Assembly (NCBI RefSeq): GCF_004803475.1 | Contig: NZ_SRKY01000004.1 | Span: forward strand, 310,001 to 374,000 | Direction: 5' to 3' | Length of the DNA stretch: 64,000 nucleotides | From: Aliishimia ponticola | Lineage (GTDB): Bacteria > Pseudomonadota > Alphaproteobacteria > Rhodobacterales > Rhodobacteraceae | Shown: one piece after another, positions 60,065 to 64,000 of the stretch | How the letters are laid out: each line of letters starts with the position of its first letter | Numbering within the stretch: position 1 is the stretch's first letter | The notes under the pieces: model-generated | The model's database searches: none | Told to the model about the DNA's origin: nothing | What the model saw: the letters and a program-made list of their open reading frames with translations, nothing else | Position numbers and translations under genes: made by a program

Positions 60065-60985
60065 TCAGGCCAGTGGATCAGGGGCGATGTTTCCGCCGCA
60101 GACCAGTATCGCGACACGTTCGCCCGGCTCTGGCGTGTAGGCCCCCGACATCAGCGCAGCCAGGGCCGCCGCCCCTGCCGGTTCCACCAATTGTCGCAAT
60201 TCCTGCCACAGCGCGGTCTGCGCATGCAGGATCGCGTCGTCGGTCACCGTAACGCAGGTCAAGTCCTGCGCCTGAGCAAGGTCGAAACAGATCTGGCCGA
60301 TCCGGCGCGCGCCCAGCGCATTGGCCGCAACCCCGCTGACATCCACATCCAGCGGCGCCCCGGTTTTGCGTGCCTGATACAGCGCGGCGCAACGCTCCGG
60401 CTCGACCGCGACGATCTTGCGCCGTCCTTGCAACCACGCCATCGCCCCGGCGACCAACCCGCCACCGCCCACCGCAATCAAGACGGTGTCGGCTTGCAGC
60501 CCTTGCGCTTCCCATTCGCGCATGACGGTGCCCTGCCCTTCGACCGTGGGAATCGCGTCATAGGCATGTACCTGCCCCGCACCGGTCTGTTCCTCGAACG
60601 CCCGCGCCTCGGCGAGCGCTTCGGCATAAGCGCCTTTTACCACGCGCAAATCCGCGCCGGTGCGTTCGATCAATGCAAGCTTGGAAGGGCCTGCGATCTC
60701 TGGCACGAAGATGGTCGCAGGGTGCCCCAGTTGCGCAGCAGCGTATCCCACCGCCGCCCCATGATTGCCCCCGCTGGCGGCAACGATCCCGGCCGTCGGT
60801 ACGGGCGTGGACAGAAGCGTATTAAACGCCCCGCGCGCCTTGAACGACCCGGTGTGCTGGGTCTGCTCCAACTTGAATTCCAGCGGCCGATCAAGGCCAA
60901 ACCCCGCCGTTTGCAGCACGGGCGTCACACGGACATGCCCTGCGATCCGCTGCGCGGCCGCCTCGATCTTGTTGGTCCACTCCAT
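60065..60985 (-). CDS. Threonine/serine dehydratase-like PLP enzyme
   Basis: A 306-residue fold-type II PLP enzyme. The Schiff-base Lys49 is in [11 protein letters not shown], followed by [14 protein letters not shown], and the phosphate loop is [10 protein letters not shown]. There is no regulatory ACT domain, as in catabolic threonine/serine or hydroxyaspartate dehydratases; the actual amino acid substrate is not clear. It lies 75 bp before dapD and is divergent from the LOG gene. Confidence 0.85.
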   Translation of the reverse strand: MEWTNKIEAAAQRIAGHVRVTPVLQTAGFGLDRPLEFKLEQTQHTGSFKARGAFNTLLSTPVPTAGIVAASGGNHGAAVGYAAAQLGHPATIFVPEIAGPSKLALIERTGADLRVVKGAYAEALAEARAFEEQTGAGQVHAYDAIPTVEGQGTVMREWEAQGLQADTVLIAVGGGGLVAGAMAWLQGRRKIVAVEPERCAALYQARKTGAPLDVDVSGVAANALGARRIGQICFDLAQAQDLTCVTVTDDAILHAQTALWQELRQLVEPAGAAALAALMSGAYTPEPGERVAILVCGGNIAPDPLA

Positions 60986-61064
60986 TCAAGCACGCTCCCA
61001 TGACTGGTCATCAATCCGCACACCCTATAAGCACGGGCAGAACCCGCAAGCCGGAGACAGTAAA

Positions 61065-61907
61065 ATGAATGACGACCGCCACAGCCGCTTTCGCGACGCC
61101 CATACCGACCTCGACACTGCCGAGGGCGTTCCGGATACCCCGCAGACCCGCGCGCCGGCTTACCGCCTTGCTTTCGCGGATGAAGAGTTTCTGCTGCGGG
61201 ACGAATTGCGCCCGGTGCGGCTGCAACTGGAACTGCTGAAGCCGGAAATGGCGATGAACGAATCCGGCGTGGAAAGCACCGTGGTGCTGTTCGGCGGTGC
61301 CCGCATCCCCGCCCCTGCGCATAAGGACAAAGCCAAGACGCAGACCTTGGCAGAGCTTTCGCGGTTCTATGACGAAGCGCGGGTCTTTTCGCGCATCGTG
61401 ACCGAAAAATCGCTGGAAACCGGCGGGCGGGAACTGGTGGTGGCAACGGGCGGCGGCCCCGGCGTGATGGAAGCAGGCAATCGCGGCGCGCATGATGCGG
61501 GCGGACGGTCCATTGGTCTGAACATCGTGCTGCCGCACGAGCAGGCCCCAAATGAATTCGTGTCACCGGAGCTGTGCTTCAACTTCCACTATTTCGCGAT
61601 CCGCAAAATGCACTTCCTGATGCGTGCGCGCGCGATCTGTGTATTCCCGGGTGGGTTTGGAACGCTGGATGAAATGTTCGAATCGCTGACGCTGATTCAA
61701 ACTGGCCGGATGGAACGTGTGCCCTTCCTGCTGTTCGGACGTGCGTTCTGGGAGAACATCATCAACTGGGAAGCGCTGAAAGACGCCGGCACGATCTCTC
61801 CCGAGGATCTAGACCTGTTCCGTTATGTCGATTCCGCCGCCGAGGCGCTGGAAATCATCGAAGCATGGCCAAAGCCGGAAAAACGCGACCACATTCCGGG
61901 CCGGTAA
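61065..61907 (+). CDS. LOG-family protein (TIGR00730, nucleotide 5'-monophosphate phosphoribohydrolase type)
   Basis: A 280-residue Rossmann-like LOG protein. The two signatures are VVATGGGPGVMEAGNRGAHDAGG and FPGGFGTLDEMFESLTL. LOG enzymes release bases from (cytokinin) nucleoside 5'-monophosphates. About 90 extra N-terminal residues (RFRDAHTDLDTAEGV...) precede the core, as in the long bacterial subgroup. ATG 61065 has GGAGA upstream; the frame extends antisense into the dehydratase gene and was not used. Confidence 0.87.
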   Translation: MNDDRHSRFRDAHTDLDTAEGVPDTPQTRAPAYRLAFADEEFLLRDELRPVRLQLELLKPEMAMNESGVESTVVLFGGARIPAPAHKDKAKTQTLAELSRFYDEARVFSRIVTEKSLETGGRELVVATGGGPGVMEAGNRGAHDAGGRSIGLNIVLPHEQAPNEFVSPELCFNFHYFAIRKMHFLMRARAICVFPGGFGTLDEMFESLTLIQTGRMERVPFLLFGRAFWENIINWEALKDAGTISPEDLDLFRYVDSAAEALEIIEAWPKPEKRDHIPGR

Positions 61908-61917
61908 AACGGCCCGT

Positions 61918-62130
61918 TCAGGCGACGGCGGTGACGTTCATCAGGCAGATGGTTTCCTTCGTGGACAGCCGCGTGATCAACTGACCCGTCCGGGTCTCTG
62001 TCACCGCGTAGCCAAAGCCCAGAAGGCGATGTTTCCACTCACGCCGGGACAGGCATTTTTCCCGCTCGGACAGTACGAACTGCCGCATCTCGTCCAGCTC
62101 TTTCGCGTTCTCGATATTCGCTTGTAGCAT
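61918..62130 (-). CDS. Small hypothetical protein
   Basis: A 70-residue protein (MLQANIENAKELDEMRQFVLSE... LSRREWKHRLLGFGYAVTETRTGQLITRL). ATG 62130 is preceded by GGAG at good spacing. It has a helical N-terminal half and a basic middle. No family is recognised. It is convergent with the LOG gene, 10 bp apart. Confidence 0.6.
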   Translation of the reverse strand: MLQANIENAKELDEMRQFVLSEREKCLSRREWKHRLLGFGYAVTETRTGQLITRLSTKETICLMNVTAVA

Positions 62131-62222
62131 GGTCCACTCCACCGTTTACCAACTTGGCAAGCATCCAGCCCAGTAAGCGTGGCGGGAATGGTTCGCGATT
62201 GGGGAAGTTTCGTGGCGAGAGG

Positions 62223-63011
62223 CTATTTCAGCACGTTTACCGCCGAAATCACGCCTTCGACCCGGATCGTCTGAAGTAGCGTGCCGCCTTCGAACTCAAG
62301 CCAAAGCTCTGTGCGGCCGATCTGAGTCGTGCCTTCGAATTGCGTCATGGGCGGCAGGGTCAGGCTGGTCAGAAAATCGCTGCCGGGCAGGCCGAACAGC
62401 CCCCAGGACAGGCCGTGTACGGACACGACACCAAAGCCAGACGTCTGAAGCGCAGGGGCAAATTCACCCGGCGCGGCGGTGCGGCCCATCAGAAAACCGA
62501 ACACATCCACATTCAGATCGGAAGTTCCGGTCTCGTCATGCAGAAAGCTGCGGCTGCCATTGAGCGCGATCCCGGCCATGCCCCAAGGGGCATTGCGCAC
62601 GCCCAGCGGCACGCAATGTTCCGAATCGACGCAAAAGCCCCCATTCGGGAATGCCACCAGACCAATCTGACTGCTTGCCGCATTGGCGCGGACCTGCGCC
62701 AGATCCAGTGCAACCGTCACGGCCCCAAGGTCAATCTGTGAAGACTGCAATGCTGTGGGATAGCCGGCGATCACCGCGTTCTTGGCGGCGGCGGGTGTGT
62801 CTGTCTGGTATGCCATCCGGCCGGTGACAACCGCCTGACCCGACGCGGCAGAAGGCCCGAAAATCTCGGCCATCAGCGCGCCCAGCGTTCCGCCGCCAGC
62901 ACTGATGACCCGGTTCGGATCGAAGCTTAAGTGCCCGGTATATTCGAAACGCGAAAGCTCGGCCTGCGCGGCGCTTGCCACAAGAAGGAGGGCAAGCAGC
63001 AGGCGTTTCAC
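62223..63011 (-). CDS. Secreted hypothetical protein
   Basis: A 262-residue protein with a clear signal peptide ([16 protein letters not shown], cleaved ~16). The mature part is beta-rich ([78 protein letters not shown]). Two cysteines close together (FCVDSEHC) could form a disulfide. The style resembles PEP-CTERM-associated surface proteins, but no C-terminal sorting signal is visible. It overlaps rlmN by 4 bp (ATGA). Confidence 0.7.
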   Translation of the reverse strand: MKRLLLALLLVASAAQAELSRFEYTGHLSFDPNRVISAGGGTLGALMAEIFGPSAASGQAVVTGRMAYQTDTPAAAKNAVIAGYPTALQSSQIDLGAVTVALDLAQVRANAASSQIGLVAFPNGGFCVDSEHCVPLGVRNAPWGMAGIALNGSRSFLHDETGTSDLNVDVFGFLMGRTAAPGEFAPALQTSGFGVVSVHGLSWGLFGLPGSDFLTSLTLPPMTQFEGTTQIGRTELWLEFEGGTLLQTIRVEGVISAVNVLK

Positions 63012-64000
63012 AGCCCGGCTTCCTTGGCGATTTCCGCCCGGCTCTTGCGCGCGCGTTCGGTCGCGGATTTCAACTGGCCGCAGGCGGCAAGAATATCCTC
63101 GCCACGCGGTGTGCGGATCGGCGACGCATATCCTGCCTTGTAGATGATGTCGGCAAAGGCGCGGATGCGGTTGTTCGAGGAACGTTTATACGGCGCACCG
63201 GGCCATTCGTTGAACGGGATCAGGTTGACCTTGGCCGGGATGCCTTCGATCAGCTTGACCAACCGCCGGGCATCATCATCCGTGTCGTTGATCCCGTCGA
63301 GCATCACATATTCAAAGGTGATCCGCTCTGAGTTGGTCAGGCGCGGGTATTCGCGCAGCGCGTCCAGCAGCGTTTCGATGTTCCACCGCTTGTTGATGGG
63401 AACAAGCTTGTCGCGGACCGCATCTGTCGTGGCGTGAAATGACACAGCCAGCAGGCAGCCGATCTCTTCTGCGGTGCGCGCGATCTCTGGCACGACGCCG
63501 GAGGTGCTCAGCGTGATGCGGCGGCGCGACAATTGAATGCCTTCGCCGTCCATCACGATCTTCATCGCGTCGCGCACATTGTCGAAATTATAAAGCGGCT
63601 CCCCCATGCCCATCAGCACGATGTTGGACAGCAGCCGCGTCTCGTCCTTGGGCGCGCCGGGAACCGGCCATTCATCCAGATCGTCGCGCGCCATCATCAC
63701 CTGACCGACGATTTCCGCGGCCGTCAGGTTGCGCACCAGCTTTTGCGTGCCGGTATGGCAGAAGGAACATGTGAGCGTGCATCCAACCTGGCTGGAGACA
63801 CACAGCGTGCCGCGCCCTTCTTCGGGGATATAGACGACTTCGACCTCGTGCCCGCCGGCGATCCGCACAAGGTATTTGCGCGTTCCATCGGTAGAGACCT
63901 GTTTGGACACGACCTCGGGGATTTCGATCACGAAATTCTCGGCCAGTTGCGCGCGATAGGCCTTGGCAAGGTTTGTCATCGCGTCGAAGTCGCGCACGCC
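63008..64000 (-). CDS. rlmN: 23S rRNA/tRNA (adenine-C2)-methyltransferase RlmN, 5' end cut by window
   Basis: At least 331 residues; the true start lies beyond base 64000, since the frame is open and about 55-60 N-terminal residues of the family are missing. Radical SAM motif CxxxCxxC is in [14 protein letters not shown], followed by [34 protein letters not shown] and the C-terminal [21 protein letters not shown] with the catalytic Cys. It methylates C2 of A2503 in 23S rRNA and A37 in some tRNAs. Confidence 0.95.
   Translation of the reverse strand, partial: GVRDFDAMTNLAKAYRAQLAENFVIEIPEVVSKQVSTDGTRKYLVRIAGGHEVEVVYIPEEGRGTLCVSSQVGCTLTCSFCHTGTQKLVRNLTAAEIVGQVMMARDDLDEWPVPGAPKDETRLLSNIVLMGMGEPLYNFDNVRDAMKIVMDGEGIQLSRRRITLSTSGVVPEIARTAEEIGCLLAVSFHATTDAVRDKLVPINKRWNIETLLDALREYPRLTNSERITFEYVMLDGINDTDDDARRLVKLIEGIPAKVNLIPFNEWPGAPYKRSSNNRIRAFADIIYKAGYASPIRTPRGEDILAACGQLKSATERARKSRAEIAKEAGL

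Noticed and set aside
1-64000. tRNA, rRNA, integrase, transposase or prophage genes
   Set aside because: Intergenic gaps were read on both strands and no cloverleaf, rRNA block or mobile-element motif was seen, although a covariance-model scan was not possible here.

Overview
The window looks like chromosomal DNA of a marine alphaproteobacterium of the Rhodobacteraceae (Roseobacter type). The evidence is the gene content: TauR/Xsc organosulfonate catabolism with a SoeABC-type sulfite dehydrogenase, FlaF/FlbT flagellin regulators, Hint-domain surface proteins, an Anbu proteasome-like operon, polyamine uptake and two genes of the succinylase DAP pathway. The DNA is GC-rich and densely coding. 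I see no rRNA, tRNA, CRISPR array, insertion sequence or phage gene. Many long reverse-frame ORFs are GC-driven shadows and are omitted.

Layout. 1-1098: 3'-truncated membrane-anchored protein. 1.5-13.4 kb: an SDR oxidoreductase, then a sulfonate-carbon block: tauR, xsc, a transglutaminase-like gene, pta (reverse strand), a small-type citrate synthase and soeABC. Sulfoacetaldehyde would be split into acetyl phosphate and sulfite. Pta makes acetyl-CoA, citrate synthase could draw it into the TCA cycle, and SoeABC oxidises sulfite to sulfate. Paired CTGG-type repeats lie upstream of both tauR and xsc. 13.5-16.1 kb: OmpA-like lipoprotein, FMN reductase, VOC protein, hotdog-fold hydratase. 16.7-20.3 kb: a sulfotransferase-like gene overlapping tail-to-tail with an RTX-tailed glycoside hydrolase that has a CtrA-type box upstream. 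20.5-28.2 kb: glucosyl-3-phosphoglycerate phosphatase and synthase, facing an operon of ATP-grasp, alpha-E, transglutaminase, Anbu and a GH13_18 phosphorylase.

28.3-39.4 kb is a flagellar block: flgB-flgC-fliE-fliQ-flgF-flgG-flgA-flgH-fliL, fliI, flagellin-flaF-flbT, flgJ-flgN, fliK-flgD. 39.4-46.3 kb is polyamine uptake and catabolism (potFGHI, an FAD amine oxidase, and a divergent class III aminotransferase). 46.4-47.9 kb is an arsR-acr3 pair. 47.9-64 kb is mixed housekeeping and surface functions: lytic transglycosylase, WYL regulator, RNase R, dapE, an intact plus an apparently dead Hint-domain pair, a thioredoxin/CcdA pair, dapD, a PLP dehydratase, a LOG-family protein and a 5'-truncated rlmN.

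The most interesting items are the Hint active/dead pair, the glucosylglycerate phosphorylase fused translationally to the Anbu operon, the sulfotransferase/RTX-glycosidase pair with its CtrA box, and the shared repeat pairs of the TauR locus.
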